A stretch of 64,000 bases of DNA from Rubrobacter xylanophilus. Lineage in GTDB: Bacteria > Actinomycetota > Rubrobacteria > Rubrobacterales > Rubrobacteraceae. Both the position numbers and the translations under genes were made by a program. The stretch is from assembly GCF_007164525.1 (NCBI RefSeq), contig NZ_AP019791.1:1537501-1601500 (forward strand), given 5' to 3'. A model generated the notes under the pieces. It did no database searches. It was given only the letters and a program-made list of their open reading frames with translations, and had not been told where the DNA came from. Below, one piece after another: positions 1 to 7,853 of the stretch (the stretch's first letter is position 1; each line of letters opens with the position of its first letter).

Positions 1-417
1 CCGGTAGTAGGGGTTGTGCTCCCACTCCGGGGCGGAGAAGCGCCGGTCGGGGCGCCTCTCCCTCTCCTCAGGGGTCGGGAGTCCCCACGCCCGCGAGACG
101 GCGGCGTTCCAGGACTCCACCGCCGCGCTCCAGGAGCGCAGGTTGTAGTCCACCGCCCGCTGCATGGCCCGTCCAGGATCGGACATCTCCCGCATCCAGA
201 GCCTCTGCAGCGCCCACACCACCTCGGCCCAGTTCACGGGGATGACCCGGTGCAGCGGGTTGGCCTCCCAGGCCATCTCGACCGCCGAGAGCAAGGGATC
301 CCTCACGGCCGCCGAGCGGGCCTGCTCCTCGAAGCCCCGCCTCAACCACTCCCACCAGGCACCGGAAGGCACGGAATGCCCGGAAGAGACCGCCCCAGCA
401 CCGCCGGACTCGCTCAC
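1..417 (-). CDS. phaC: PHA synthase, N-terminal part (runs off left edge)
   Basis: Reading leftward from a GTG at 417 the frame stays open for 139 codons to the window edge. The product starts VSESGGAGAV and carries a stretch DRRFSAPEWEHNPYYR near residues 124-139, which matches the conserved N-terminal D-R-R-F-x-x-P-x-W-x-x-N-P segment of poly(3-hydroxyalkanoate) synthases. These enzymes polymerise 3-hydroxyacyl-CoA on the granule surface. The catalytic lipase-like box lies beyond the window. A strong ribosome site GGAGGAG (424-430) fixes the GTG start. Nearby phaA, phaB, phasin-like and phaQ genes support the call. The class of the synthase cannot be decided from this part. Confidence 0.85.
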   Translation of the reverse strand, partial: MSESGGAGAVSSGHSVPSGAWWEWLRRGFEEQARSAAVRDPLLSAVEMAWEANPLHRVIPVNWAEVVWALQRLWMREMSDPGRAMQRAVDYNLRSWSAAVESWNAAVSRAWGLPTPEERERRPDRRFSAPEWEHNPYYR

Positions 418-492
418 GACAAGCTCCTCCCGAAAGGATCTCTCTCTTCTATCACCCTCGCCGGCAGTTTAACCCCTCCCCTCGCCCCGTGC

Positions 493-522
493 TTGACCGC
501 AGGAGGCGCCCGCGCGTATATT
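493..522 (+). promoter_or_regulatory. Promoter of acyl-CoA dehydrogenase, leaderless type
   Basis: TTGACC (493-498) and TATATT (517-522) are separated by 18 bp. The -10 ends only 10 nt before the ATG at 533 and no ribosome site sits in that gap, so the transcript probably begins at or just before the start codon. Confidence 0.5.
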
Positions 523-532
523 TCCGCCCCGC

Positions 533-1732
533 ATGGGAAAAGGCCGGCACAGCGGCAGAGACCCCGCGGACTTCGCGAAGACCGACCGGCTGCTCTCGGC
601 CGAAGAGTTGGCGGTGCGCGACCGGGTGCGCGCCTTCGTCGAAGAGGAGGTTCTGCCGGTCGCGGCGGATCACTGGGACCGCGCCGAGTTCCCCTTCGGG
701 CTCCTGAAGGGGCTGGGCGGGCTCGGGCTGATGGGCGGCACCTACGAGAGGCGCTACGGCGGCTCGGAGATGAACAACGTGGCCTACGGCCTGGGGGTGG
801 CGGAGCTCGCCCGGGGCTCCGGCAGCCTCTCCACTTTCCTGCACGTCCAGAGCGGGCTGGCGATGGCGGCCATCCACGAGCTCGGCAGCGAGGAGCAGAA
901 GGAAAGGTGGCTGCCGGCGATGGCCCGCTGCGAGAGGATCGGCTGCTTCGCCCTCACCGAGCCGGAGTCCGGCAGCGACCCGGCCTCGATGCGGACCACG
1001 GCAACCCGAACGCCGGGCGGCTACGTGCTCGAAGGTGAGAAGCGCTGGATCGGGAACGCCTCCTTCGCCGACGTGGCCGTGGTGTGGGCGAAGGGCGAGG
1101 ACGGCAGGGTGCGGGGCTTCCTGGTGGAGAAGGAGACCGGGGGCTTCGAGGCCCGCGTGATCCCGCGCAAGGGCTCCCAGCGGGCCGTCTGGCAGGCCCA
1201 CATCCGGCTGCGGCGCTGCTTCGTCCCGGAGGAGAACCGCCTCCCCCTGGCCGAAGGGCTCGGCTCCACGCTCTCCATCCTGACCCACTCCCGCTACGGG
1301 GTGGGCTGGGACGGGCTGGGACAGGCCGCCGACTGCTACGAGCGGGCCCTGTCCTACGCCAGAGACAGGGAGCAGTTCGGCTCCCCCATCGCCGCCTTCC
1401 AACTCGTCCAGAACCGGCTCGCCCGGATGGCGGCCGACCTCGCCCAGCTGCGGCTCCTCGCGGTGCACATGGGCCGCCTGAAGGACGCCGGCGAGCTGGA
1501 CCCGCCGCTGGTCTCGATGTTCAAGATGAGCAGCCTCTCCAAAGCCCGCAGGATCGCCGCCCTCGCCCGCGAAACCCTCGGCGGTAACGGGATCCTGCTG
1601 GACCACCGGATCATGGAGCACATGGCGGATATCGAAGGAGCATACACCTACGAGGGAACCGACGACATAAACGCCCTCATCGTCGGCCAGGCCATAACCG
1701 GCCACCGCGCCTTCGCCCCTCGCCACTCGTAA
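533..1732 (+). CDS. Acyl-CoA dehydrogenase, glutaryl-CoA dehydrogenase-like
   Basis: A 399-residue flavoprotein of the acyl-CoA dehydrogenase family, which introduces a 2,3-double bond into acyl-CoA thioesters and passes electrons to ETF. The FAD/substrate loop CFALTEPESGSDP lies near residues 137-149 and the catalytic-base motif YEGTDDIN places the base at Glu374. That position and the RYGVGWDGLGQA segment resemble glutaryl-CoA dehydrogenases, but decarboxylating activity cannot be read from sequence alone. It is divergent from phaC and has its own promoter (TTGACC/TATATT). The ATG at 533 has no clear ribosome site, consistent with leaderless translation. Confidence 0.85.
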   Translation: MGKGRHSGRDPADFAKTDRLLSAEELAVRDRVRAFVEEEVLPVAADHWDRAEFPFGLLKGLGGLGLMGGTYERRYGGSEMNNVAYGLGVAELARGSGSLSTFLHVQSGLAMAAIHELGSEEQKERWLPAMARCERIGCFALTEPESGSDPASMRTTATRTPGGYVLEGEKRWIGNASFADVAVVWAKGEDGRVRGFLVEKETGGFEARVIPRKGSQRAVWQAHIRLRRCFVPEENRLPLAEGLGSTLSILTHSRYGVGWDGLGQAADCYERALSYARDREQFGSPIAAFQLVQNRLARMAADLAQLRLLAVHMGRLKDAGELDPPLVSMFKMSSLSKARRIAALARETLGGNGILLDHRIMEHMADIEGAYTYEGTDDINALIVGQAITGHRAFAPRHS

Positions 1733-1752
1733 GAGAGTTCACTTCCCAACCC

Positions 1753-1806
1753 TTGCCCACCCCCCGCACCCCGCTAGAATCTACCCGCTATATGCGTTCT
1801 GCATAT
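1753..1806 (+). promoter_or_regulatory. Promoter and PhaQ-type palindromic operator of the GNAT gene
   Basis: TTGCCC (1753-1758) and TAGAAT (1775-1780) are 16 bp apart. Just downstream lies the palindrome ATATGC-GTTCT-GCATAT (1790-1806). The 18-mer TATATGCGTTCTGCATAT at 1789-1806 matches 15 of 18 bases of the site in front of phaQ (4991-5008). Its position at the start of transcription would suit repression. Confidence 0.5.
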
Positions 1807-1833
1807 TGTCATCGGGAGGCATTGCCGGTAGGG

Positions 1834-2337
1834 ATGCAGGAGTGGACGCTCACCCTGAGGGACGGTGTCAGGGTCAGGGTACGGGAGTACCGGCCGGAGG
1901 ATGCTCCGGCGCTGAGGCGGATGTTCGGGCGCCTCAGCGACCGCACCCGCTACCTGCGCTACTTCGGTCCCACCAAGGAGCTCCCGCGGCAGAAGCTCCG
2001 GCGCTTCGCCGGTCCGGACGGGAAGAAGCGGCTCGGGCTGGTGGCGCTGGATCCCGAGGACCCGCGGGAGATCATAGCGTTCGTCTGCTACGACCGGGAG
2101 GGGGAGGAGGCCGCCGCCGAGTACGCCGCGGTGGTGGAGGACCGCTACCAGGGCAGGGGCCTCGGGCTCGGGATGACCCGCCTGCTCGTCGGGGAGGCAA
2201 GGCGCAGGGGCATCCGGCACCTCTACGCCCTCGTCCTCCCCGAGAACCGGCGGATGCTGGGCCTGCTGAGGAAGCTCGAGCTCCCCGACGAGCTCCGCTG
2301 GGAGGACGGCGTGGAGCGGGTGGAGATGCGCCTCTGA
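1834..2337 (+). CDS. GNAT family N-acetyltransferase
   Basis: A 167-residue protein starting MQEWTLTLRDG and containing the GNAT acetyl-CoA loop EDRYQGRGLGLGMTRLLV (about residues 96-113; Q/R-x-x-G-x-G/A pattern). The acceptor is unknown. The fold near the N-terminus (REYRPEDAPALRRMF) is like acetyltransferase domains that sit beside acyl-CoA synthetase domains, but no such domain is present. I chose ATG 1834. An in-frame TTG at 1822 is too close to the GGGAGG at 1814-1819, while the ATG is 14 nt away, so the start is not certain. The operator shared with phaQ suggests it belongs to the PHA regulon. Confidence 0.75.
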   Translation: MQEWTLTLRDGVRVRVREYRPEDAPALRRMFGRLSDRTRYLRYFGPTKELPRQKLRRFAGPDGKKRLGLVALDPEDPREIIAFVCYDREGEEAAAEYAAVVEDRYQGRGLGLGMTRLLVGEARRRGIRHLYALVLPENRRMLGLLRKLELPDELRWEDGVERVEMRL

Positions 2338-2373
2338 GGCGGGTCTAGCGCCCCAGAGGCGCCCGCCGCGGCG

Positions 2374-3582
2374 CTAGATCCGCTCGAAGACCGCCGCTAT
2401 CCCCATCCCTCCGCCGATACACAGGGTGACCAGCCCGTAGCGGCCGCCGGTGCGGGCGAGCTCGTGTAAGATCTTGACCGTCAGGATCGCCCCGGTGGCC
2501 CCGATGGGGTGCCCGAGAGCCACCGCCCCGCCCAGGGGGTTCAGCTTCTCCTCGGGGACCTTGAGCTCCCGTCCCACGGTCACCGCTATGGAAGCGAAGG
2601 CCTCGTTGGCCTCCACGACGTCCATGTCCTCTATGGAGAGCCCGGCCTTCTTCAGCGCCGCCTGCGAGGCCGGGACCATCCCGACCCCCATGATCGCCGG
2701 ATCCACCCCGGCGACCGCCGCCGAGACCAGCCGGCCCGCCACCGGCAGCCCCAGCTCCTCGGCCTTGCGGGCGCTCGAGACCAGCATCAGCGCGGCGCCG
2801 TCGTTGATCCCGCTGGCGTTGCCCGCGGTGACCGTGCCGCCGTCGCGCTTGAAGACCGGCTTGAGCCGGGCCAGCCCCTCCAGCGTGGCGTTCTCCCGGA
2901 CGTGCTCGTCCCTGGTGAACTTCACCGTCTCCTTCTTCTGGCGCACCTCCACGGGGACTATCTGCTCGTCGAAGTAGCCCTCGGCGATGGCCCGGGCGGC
3001 CCGCTGGTGGCTGCGCACCGCATAGGCGTCGGAGTCCTCCCGGCTCACCCCGTAGCGCTCCGCGACGTTCTCGGCGGTCATGCCCATGTGGTAGTCGTTG
3101 AAGATGTCCCACAGCCCGTCGTAGACCATGTGGTCCAGAAGGTCCGCCTTCGGCATCCCCATCCGGTAGCCGTAGCGGCCCTTGGGGAGCAGGAACGGGG
3201 CCTGGTCCATGTTCTCGATCCCGCCGGCCATCACCACCTCGGCGTCCCCGAGCGCTATCTCCTGCGCCGCCGAGACTATGGCCTGAAGCCCCGACCCGCA
3301 CATCCGGTTGAGGGTCATCGCGGGCGCCTCCACCGGTAGGCCGCTCTTCATCCCCACCTGCCGCGCGGGGTTCATCCCCTGCCCGGCCGAGAGGATGTTC
3401 CCGACTATCACCTGGTCGACCCGCTCGGGGTCCACCCCAGAGCGGGAGATGACCTCCCGCCCGACGGTCGCCCCGAGCTCGGTGGCCGGAACGTCCTTCA
3501 GCGAACCACCGAAGGTCCCGATGGCCGTCCTGAGTGGGGTGGAGATGACCACCTCTCTCCCGTTTCCGTTGCCGAAGCTCAT
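2374..3582 (-). CDS. phaA: Acetyl-CoA acetyltransferase (thiolase)
   Basis: A 402-residue thiolase that condenses two acetyl-CoA to acetoacetyl-CoA, the first PHB step, or works in reverse in fatty acid breakdown. The nucleophile is Cys95 in NRMCGSGLQA, the His motif GHPIGATGA has His358, and the second Cys is Cys388 in LCIGGGMG. Length and all three catalytic residues are normal. The start MSFGNGNG is preceded by an AGGAGT-like site. It lies in the same orientation as the two phasin-like genes and phaQ, upstream on the minus strand, and may be co-transcribed with them. Confidence 0.93.
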   Translation of the reverse strand: MSFGNGNGREVVISTPLRTAIGTFGGSLKDVPATELGATVGREVISRSGVDPERVDQVIVGNILSAGQGMNPARQVGMKSGLPVEAPAMTLNRMCGSGLQAIVSAAQEIALGDAEVVMAGGIENMDQAPFLLPKGRYGYRMGMPKADLLDHMVYDGLWDIFNDYHMGMTAENVAERYGVSREDSDAYAVRSHQRAARAIAEGYFDEQIVPVEVRQKKETVKFTRDEHVRENATLEGLARLKPVFKRDGGTVTAGNASGINDGAALMLVSSARKAEELGLPVAGRLVSAAVAGVDPAIMGVGMVPASQAALKKAGLSIEDMDVVEANEAFASIAVTVGRELKVPEEKLNPLGGAVALGHPIGATGAILTVKILHELARTGGRYGLVTLCIGGGMGIAAVFERI

Positions 3583-3691
3583 CTACTCCTCCTTCCCTCG
3601 AAGGACCTCGAAGTTCCCCCGATACACCAGCGGCCCGGACGAGCCTTCCACGCCCGGGCCGCCGCCAGACCAACCCCGGAAGACATCTCCC

Positions 3692-4024
3692 CTACCGTCC
3701 CTGCGCCCGCTGCACGCTCCCCTGGTAGTAGGCGAACATGGAGCTCAGGAACTCCGCGTAGGCGTTCATGGACTGCCGGGCGAGCTCCTGCGCGGCCTCC
3801 TGCTGCCGCCGCTGCTGCTCCATGAGGCTCTGCGCCAGCTCCCGGTTTCCGGCCGCCTGCTCCTGCAGGTTGCGCACCACGCTGTTGAAGAAGGTCTGGG
3901 TGAGCTCGGCGTTGATCTGCTGGGCGGAGACGGCCCGGTTGGCCATCGCCTGGTAGGTCTCGTGCACCGCCTCGGCGAATTTCTCGGCAGCCTCCTCTAT
4001 CTTCCGCTGCTGCGTCTCGTCCAT
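3692..4024 (-). CDS. Phasin-like PHA granule protein
   Basis: A 110-residue, Gln/Glu/Ala-rich, wholly helical protein (MDETQQRKIEEAAEKF...). It has amphipathic heptad-like stretches such as NLQEQAAGNRELAQSLMEQ and no membrane segment. Small proteins of this kind beside phaQ are usually phasins that coat PHA granules (compare the Bacillus PhaP-PhaQ pair). The frame is open further upstream, but ATG 4024 is chosen because an A/G-rich site (AAGAGGAAAGGGG) precedes it and the coiled sequence starts there. Function is inferred from context, since phasins are poorly conserved. Confidence 0.6.
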   Translation of the reverse strand: MDETQQRKIEEAAEKFAEAVHETYQAMANRAVSAQQINAELTQTFFNSVVRNLQEQAAGNRELAQSLMEQQRRQQEAAQELARQSMNAYAEFLSSMFAYYQGSVQRAQGR

Positions 4025-4175
4025 TCCAGAGATCCCCTTTCCTCTTTCCCCGAGAATACCCAGTTTAATACCCGTCCCGGCCTCACTCCACACACGAGAA
4101 GGGGCAGAACCCCCGAGCGGTCCCGCCCCTCCCGAAAGGCACGCAGCCAACCACCGACAGCCGGGCAACGACGCC

Positions 4176-4514
4176 CTAGACGCCCCCGCTACGCCTCCCT
4201 CCGGAGGAGCCTTCCAGCTGCTCCCGGTAGTGGTGCAACGGAGCGTACAGCAGGTCTACGTACGCGTCCGCCGACTCGCACAGCAGCTCGCGCAGAACCT
4301 CCTCCTGCCGGGAGAACCCGCTCGCGAGCCGCCGGGCCGTCTCCCGCTCGTCCTCCACCCTGTCGCGCAGCTCCTCGATCCAGCGGTCCACCATCTCCTG
4401 GGCGAAGCGCACGTTGCGCTGCTGGACGGCCGCCAGATGCTCCAGCATCACCCCGTAGCCCCCCCAAACACCCTCGGCCAGCCTCTCGGCGGCCGTCCCT
4501 TCCGCCTCTGTCAT
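4176..4514 (-). CDS. Second phasin-like helical protein
   Basis: A 112-residue helical, charged protein (MTEAEGTAAERLAEG...). The segment QQRNVRFAQEMVDRWIEELRDRVEDE looks like an amphipathic surface helix. It ends in a Gly/Ser/Arg tail. A TTG nine bases upstream overlaps the ribosome site AAGGAGCT (4523-4530), so ATG 4514 is the better start. It lies between phaQ and the other phasin-like gene on the same strand, probably one operon. It does not obviously align with its neighbour, so this may be a distinct granule protein and not a recent duplicate. Confidence 0.55.
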   Translation of the reverse strand: MTEAEGTAAERLAEGVWGGYGVMLEHLAAVQQRNVRFAQEMVDRWIEELRDRVEDERETARRLASGFSRQEEVLRELLCESADAYVDLLYAPLHHYREQLEGSSGGRRSGGV

Positions 4515-4541
4515 GGCGTACAAGCTCCTTTCCCCGCCGCG

Positions 4542-4988
4542 CTAACGTTCCTCCCGGCCGCCGCGCTCCTCGTCCTCCCGATCCCGCATCGGACGGCCGG
4601 TGTACATCCTGAAGAAGGTGTCCATCATCTGCTGGTACTGCTCCAGAGACTTGGCCCAGAAGTCCAGGTAGGCCCTGCCCGCGTCGGTGATGGAGTACAT
4701 CCTCCGGGCCGGACCACCCTTGGAGGTCTCCCAGGTGGACTTCACGATCCCGTCCTTCTCCATCTGCCGCAGCGTCCGGTAGAGCGTGCCCGGGTTCATC
4801 GCCTCGAAGCCGAACTTCGCCGCACGCTCCATCAGCTCGTAGCCGTAGGAGTTCCAGTCCCGGAGCGACAGCAGGATCACCGGTACCAGCCAGTTCCTGG
4901 GCCGCGCCTCAACCCCCCGGAACTCCTTGCCCTTCTCGGCCCCGGAGCCCCTCTCCCTGTGCTCGTCGTTCATGGATCTCTCTTCCAT
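4542..4988 (-). CDS. phaQ: PadR-type PHB-responsive repressor
   Basis: A 148-residue PadR-family winged-helix protein. The core NWLVPVILLSLRDWNSYGYELMERA, the recognition region MNPGTLYRTLRQMEKDG and the wing ARRMYSITDAGRAYLD (about residues 33-108) fit the PhaQ subgroup, which represses its own gene and the phasin gene until PHB is sensed. The tail after about 130 is a charged, disordered Asp/Glu/Arg stretch. The start may be 4988 or the in-frame ATG at 4973. The palindrome TATATG-CATCCTA-CATATA immediately upstream suits autoregulation. Confidence 0.8.
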   Translation of the reverse strand: MEERSMNDEHRERGSGAEKGKEFRGVEARPRNWLVPVILLSLRDWNSYGYELMERAAKFGFEAMNPGTLYRTLRQMEKDGIVKSTWETSKGGPARRMYSITDAGRAYLDFWAKSLEQYQQMMDTFFRMYTGRPMRDREDEERGGREER

Positions 4989-4990
4989 TG

Positions 4991-5009
4991 TATATGCATC
5001 CTACATATA
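4991..5009 (-). promoter_or_regulatory. Candidate PhaQ operator upstream of phaQ
   Basis: TATATG (4991-4996) and CATATA (5004-5009) form an inverted repeat with a 7-bp spacer, 2 bp from the upstream phaQ start. The sequence is nearly the same as that at 1789-1806. AT-rich bases here would also overlap a -10 element. Confidence 0.5.
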
Positions 5010-5160
5010 TGTTCTGGCTTGTCAAGAGGTCTCTCGGGTTTTCGGGACATTGTAACGCCGATTTTACGGGTGGCGTTTCCGGGGGTTTGAACGGGGTGGA
5101 GGGGGGAAATAGACTGGTGGGTGAAGGGAAGGCGGAGCGTGTGGAAGAGGGAGGAGCTGG

Positions 5161-5904
5161 ATGGGCGAGCTGAGGGGATCGGTAGCGGTGGTGACGGGGG
5201 CGGGGCGCGGCATCGGCCGGGCGATCGCCGAGGAGCTGGCCGGGGGTGGGGCGCGGGTGGTTGTCAACTACTCGCGGAGCAAGGAGCCGGCTGAGGAGCT
5301 GGTGCAGAGGATCTCGTCGTCCGGCGGCGAGGCGGTGGCGATCCAGGGCGACGTCTCCGACGCCGGGCAGGCGGCCCGGCTCATAGAGCGGACCGTGGAG
5401 AGGTTCGGCCGGATCGACGTGCTGGTGAACAACGCCGGGATAAACATAGACCGGACGATGAAGAAGATGACCCCCGAGGACTGGGACAGGGTCGTCCAGG
5501 TGGATCTCAACAGCTGCTTCTACACCGTAAAGGCCGCCCTCCCCCACTTCGTGGAGAACGGAGGGGGCAAGATCATCAACATAAGCTCCTTCGTCGGGCA
5601 GTCGGGAAACTTCGGACAGGCCAACTACGCGGCGGCCAAAGCGGGGATCATAGGCTTCACCAAGACCGCAGCCCTCGAGCTCGCCCGCTACAACGTCTGC
5701 GTGAACGCCGTGTGCCCGGGGTTCATCGAAACGGATATGTTCGCCAGCGTCCCCGAAGAGGTGCAGGAGAAGATAAAGGCCCGCATACCCCTCGGCAGGA
5801 TCGGTAAACCAACGGAGATAGCCCGCGCCGTCCGCTACCTCATAGAGGACGGCGACTATATCACCGGACAGACCCTCAACGTCAACGGCGGCGTGTACAT
5901 GTAA
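5161..5904 (+). CDS. phaB: Acetoacetyl-CoA reductase (SDR, FabG-like)
   Basis: A 247-residue classical short-chain dehydrogenase. NADPH motif TGAGRGIG is at 12-19, NNAG at 90-93, catalytic Ser142/143, Tyr156 and Lys160. It most likely reduces acetoacetyl-CoA to (R)-3-hydroxybutyryl-CoA for PHA synthesis; a 3-oxoacyl-ACP reductase role is the alternative. ATG 5161 follows GGGAGGAGCTGG. It is divergent from phaQ, and a second homologue follows at 6102. Confidence 0.85.
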   Translation: MGELRGSVAVVTGAGRGIGRAIAEELAGGGARVVVNYSRSKEPAEELVQRISSSGGEAVAIQGDVSDAGQAARLIERTVERFGRIDVLVNNAGINIDRTMKKMTPEDWDRVVQVDLNSCFYTVKAALPHFVENGGGKIINISSFVGQSGNFGQANYAAAKAGIIGFTKTAALELARYNVCVNAVCPGFIETDMFASVPEEVQEKIKARIPLGRIGKPTEIARAVRYLIEDGDYITGQTLNVNGGVYM

Positions 5905-5934
5905 GCCATAAAAAACACCCCGGATCCCCACCCC

Positions 5935-5957
5935 ACGGGCCCCGTCAAGGGGCCCGT
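5935..5957. terminator. GC-rich hairpin between the two reductase genes
   Basis: ACGGGCCCC (5935-5943) and GGGGCCCGT (5949-5957) form a perfect 9-bp stem with loop GTCAA, about 30 bp after the phaB stop. There is no T-run on the plus strand (TAAAATC follows), so termination is plausible but not certain. Confidence 0.45.
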
Positions 5958-6101
5958 AAAATCGCCCGCCTCACCCTTCACATCCGACTCATATTGCCCT
6001 GCTGCATTTAAGTGTGCCGGATATATAAGTAATGAATGAATATAATCTGGGGAGACATATACGGCGGTATCGTAGTAGCGAGTTTTCGGAAAGGTGAGGT
6101 T

Positions 6102-6872
6102 ATGGGCAGACTCAGCGGTCGGGTTGCGGTCGTCACCGGGGCGGCGCGGGGCATAGGCGCTGCGGAGGCCATCCGGCTGGCGCAGGACGGGGCGAACGTG
6201 GCGGTGCTGGATCTCTCTGCGGAGGCGTGCAGGGAGACCGTAGAGGCGGTGGAGGCGACCGGGGCTGAGGCGCTCGCCGTCGCGTGCGACGTATCCAGCT
6301 CCAAGCAGGTGGACGCGGCCTTCGAGGAGGTCGTGGGGCGTTTCGGGCGGCTGGACATCCTGGTGAACAACGCCGGGATCATCCGGGACAACCTCTCGTT
6401 CAAGATGAGCGAGGAGGACTGGGATCTCGTGCTCGACGTCCACCTCAAGGGCAGCTTTCTGTGCTCCAGGGCGGCCCAGAAGTATATGGTGGAGCAGAAC
6501 TACGGCAAGATAGTCAACACCAGCTCCGTGGTGGCGCTCGGCAACCGGGGGCAGGCCAACTACTCCTCGGCGAAGGCCGGTCTGCAGGCGCTCACCCGGA
6601 CGCTCGCGCTGGAGCTGGGGCGCTTCAACATAAACGTCAACGCGGTGGCGCCCGGCTGGATAGAGACCGAGATGACCAAGGAGGCCGCCGAGCGGGTGGG
6701 GATGACCATGGAGGAGATGAAGGAGAAGTTCGCCAAGGCCATCCCCCTCAGGCGCTTCGGGCGGGTCGACGATATAGCGAACGTCGTCGCGTTCCTCGTC
6801 TCCGACGAGGCCTCCTACATAAGCGGCGAGACCATCTACGTGGCGGGTGGTCCGGCGAGCGCCGTCGTCTAG
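6102..6872 (+). CDS. Second acetoacetyl-CoA reductase / 3-oxoacyl reductase (SDR)
   Basis: A 256-residue SDR with TGAARGIG at 12-19, NNAG at 89-92, Ser141/142, Tyr154 and Lys158, so it should be active. It shares the PhaB/FabG layout with the preceding gene but ends YVAGGPASAVV. ATG 6102 is chosen because AAAGGTGAGG lies just upstream; the open frame reaches back to 6036. An AT-rich stretch with TATAAT near 6040-6045 could be its promoter. Whether it serves PHA, fatty acid synthesis or another 3-oxoacyl substrate cannot be told. Confidence 0.8.
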   Translation: MGRLSGRVAVVTGAARGIGAAEAIRLAQDGANVAVLDLSAEACRETVEAVEATGAEALAVACDVSSSKQVDAAFEEVVGRFGRLDILVNNAGIIRDNLSFKMSEEDWDLVLDVHLKGSFLCSRAAQKYMVEQNYGKIVNTSSVVALGNRGQANYSSAKAGLQALTRTLALELGRFNINVNAVAPGWIETEMTKEAAERVGMTMEEMKEKFAKAIPLRRFGRVDDIANVVAFLVSDEASYISGETIYVAGGPASAVV

Positions 6873-6910
6873 GGCGCGGGAGACGTCCCGCTGTGGTAGT
6901 ATCGGGTGTG

Positions 6911-6999
6911 TCAGGAGCGCTGGGGGTGCCCCGGCAGGGGCTGAGAACGGAGACCCTTGGAACCTGAACCGGTTAGCACCGGCGTAGGGAAGCGCGGAT
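6911..6999 (+). promoter_or_regulatory. TPP riboswitch (THI element)
   Basis: The conserved THI-box parts appear in order: GGGGTGCC (about 6923-6930), GGGGCTGAGA (6937-6946), ACCCTTGGAACCTGA (6953-6967) and CCGGTTAGCACCGGCGTAGG (6969-6988), then GAAGC. This is the thiamine pyrophosphate aptamer, sitting just ahead of thiE and thiSG, and should reduce their expression when TPP is abundant. I did not find a clear intrinsic terminator after it, so control may be at translation. Confidence 0.95.
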
Positions 7000-7094
7000 A
7001 GGGGTAGCGAGACTGGCGTTGCCGCCGCGCCTCCGCGACGGAGGTTGCGGCGGCTCCCTTTTGCCGGGGCCGCGGGCGGGAGGAGGCCGGCCCT

Positions 7095-7853
7095 GTGGAA
7101 GACCGCTTCCAGATACACCTCATAACCGACCGCAAGCGGGCCCGGATCGGGCTGGAGCCCGCGGTGTTCGCAGCGCTGCGCGGCGGGGTGGACTGGGTGC
7201 AGCTGCGCGAGAAGGGCGGGCCGGCGGCCGGGCTGTACGAAACGGCCCTGCGCGTCATACCGGAGGCGCGCCGGAGGGGCGTGGGGGTGCTCATCAACGA
7301 CCGGGTGGACGTGGCGCTCGCCGCCGGCGCCGACGGGGTGCACCTGGCGGCCAGGAGCCTCCCGCCCGTGGTCGCGCGCTCGCTCATGGCAGAGGGGATG
7401 GTGCTCGGGGTCTCCGTACACGGCCTGGAGGAGGCGCACCGCGCGGTCGAGGCCGGGGCGGACTACGTCACCTTCGGCCACGTCTACCCCACGGCTTCCA
7501 AGCCCGGGCTTCCGCCCCGGGGGGTCAGGGAGCTGGCCCGGATCGTGGAGTCCGTGGAGGTGCCGGTGCTGGCGGTCGGGGGCATAGACGCCTCCAACGC
7601 GGCCGAGGTGCTCTCCACCGGGGCGAGCGGGATAGCGGTGATCTCGGCGATCCTCGCCGCCGGGGACCCGGTGGAGGCGGCGCGGCGGCTGCGCCAGGCC
7701 GTGGACTCTCTCCCCCACCGGCCCAGGCACCCCATGCCGTACCCGAGGAGAGGAGGACGCGATGCGCATAAGGCTCAACCGCGAGAGCGTGGAGCTCGAC
7801 GGCGGCAGGCCCACCGTGCGGCGGCTGCTGGAGGAGAGGAGGATCCCGGATAA
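7095..7853 (+). CDS. thiE: Thiamine phosphate synthase
   Basis: Joins the pyrimidine diphosphate and thiazole phosphate moieties of thiamine. Recognisable segments are LITDR near residue 9, DWVQLREKG at 33-41, [18 protein letters not shown] near 71-88 and [14 protein letters not shown] near 126-139. GTG 7095 follows GGGAGGAGG. The protein has 252 residues, about 40 more than usual. The extra Arg/Pro/Ala-rich tail comes from reading 92 nt into thiSG in another frame, so the tail is probably a lost-stop extension and not a domain. Confidence 0.9.
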   Translation: MEDRFQIHLITDRKRARIGLEPAVFAALRGGVDWVQLREKGGPAAGLYETALRVIPEARRRGVGVLINDRVDVALAAGADGVHLAARSLPPVVARSLMAEGMVLGVSVHGLEEAHRAVEAGADYVTFGHVYPTASKPGLPPRGVRELARIVESVEVPVLAVGGIDASNAAEVLSTGASGIAVISAILAAGDPVEAARRLRQAVDSLPHRPRHPMPYPRRGGRDAHKAQPRERGARRRQAHRAAAAGGEEDPG

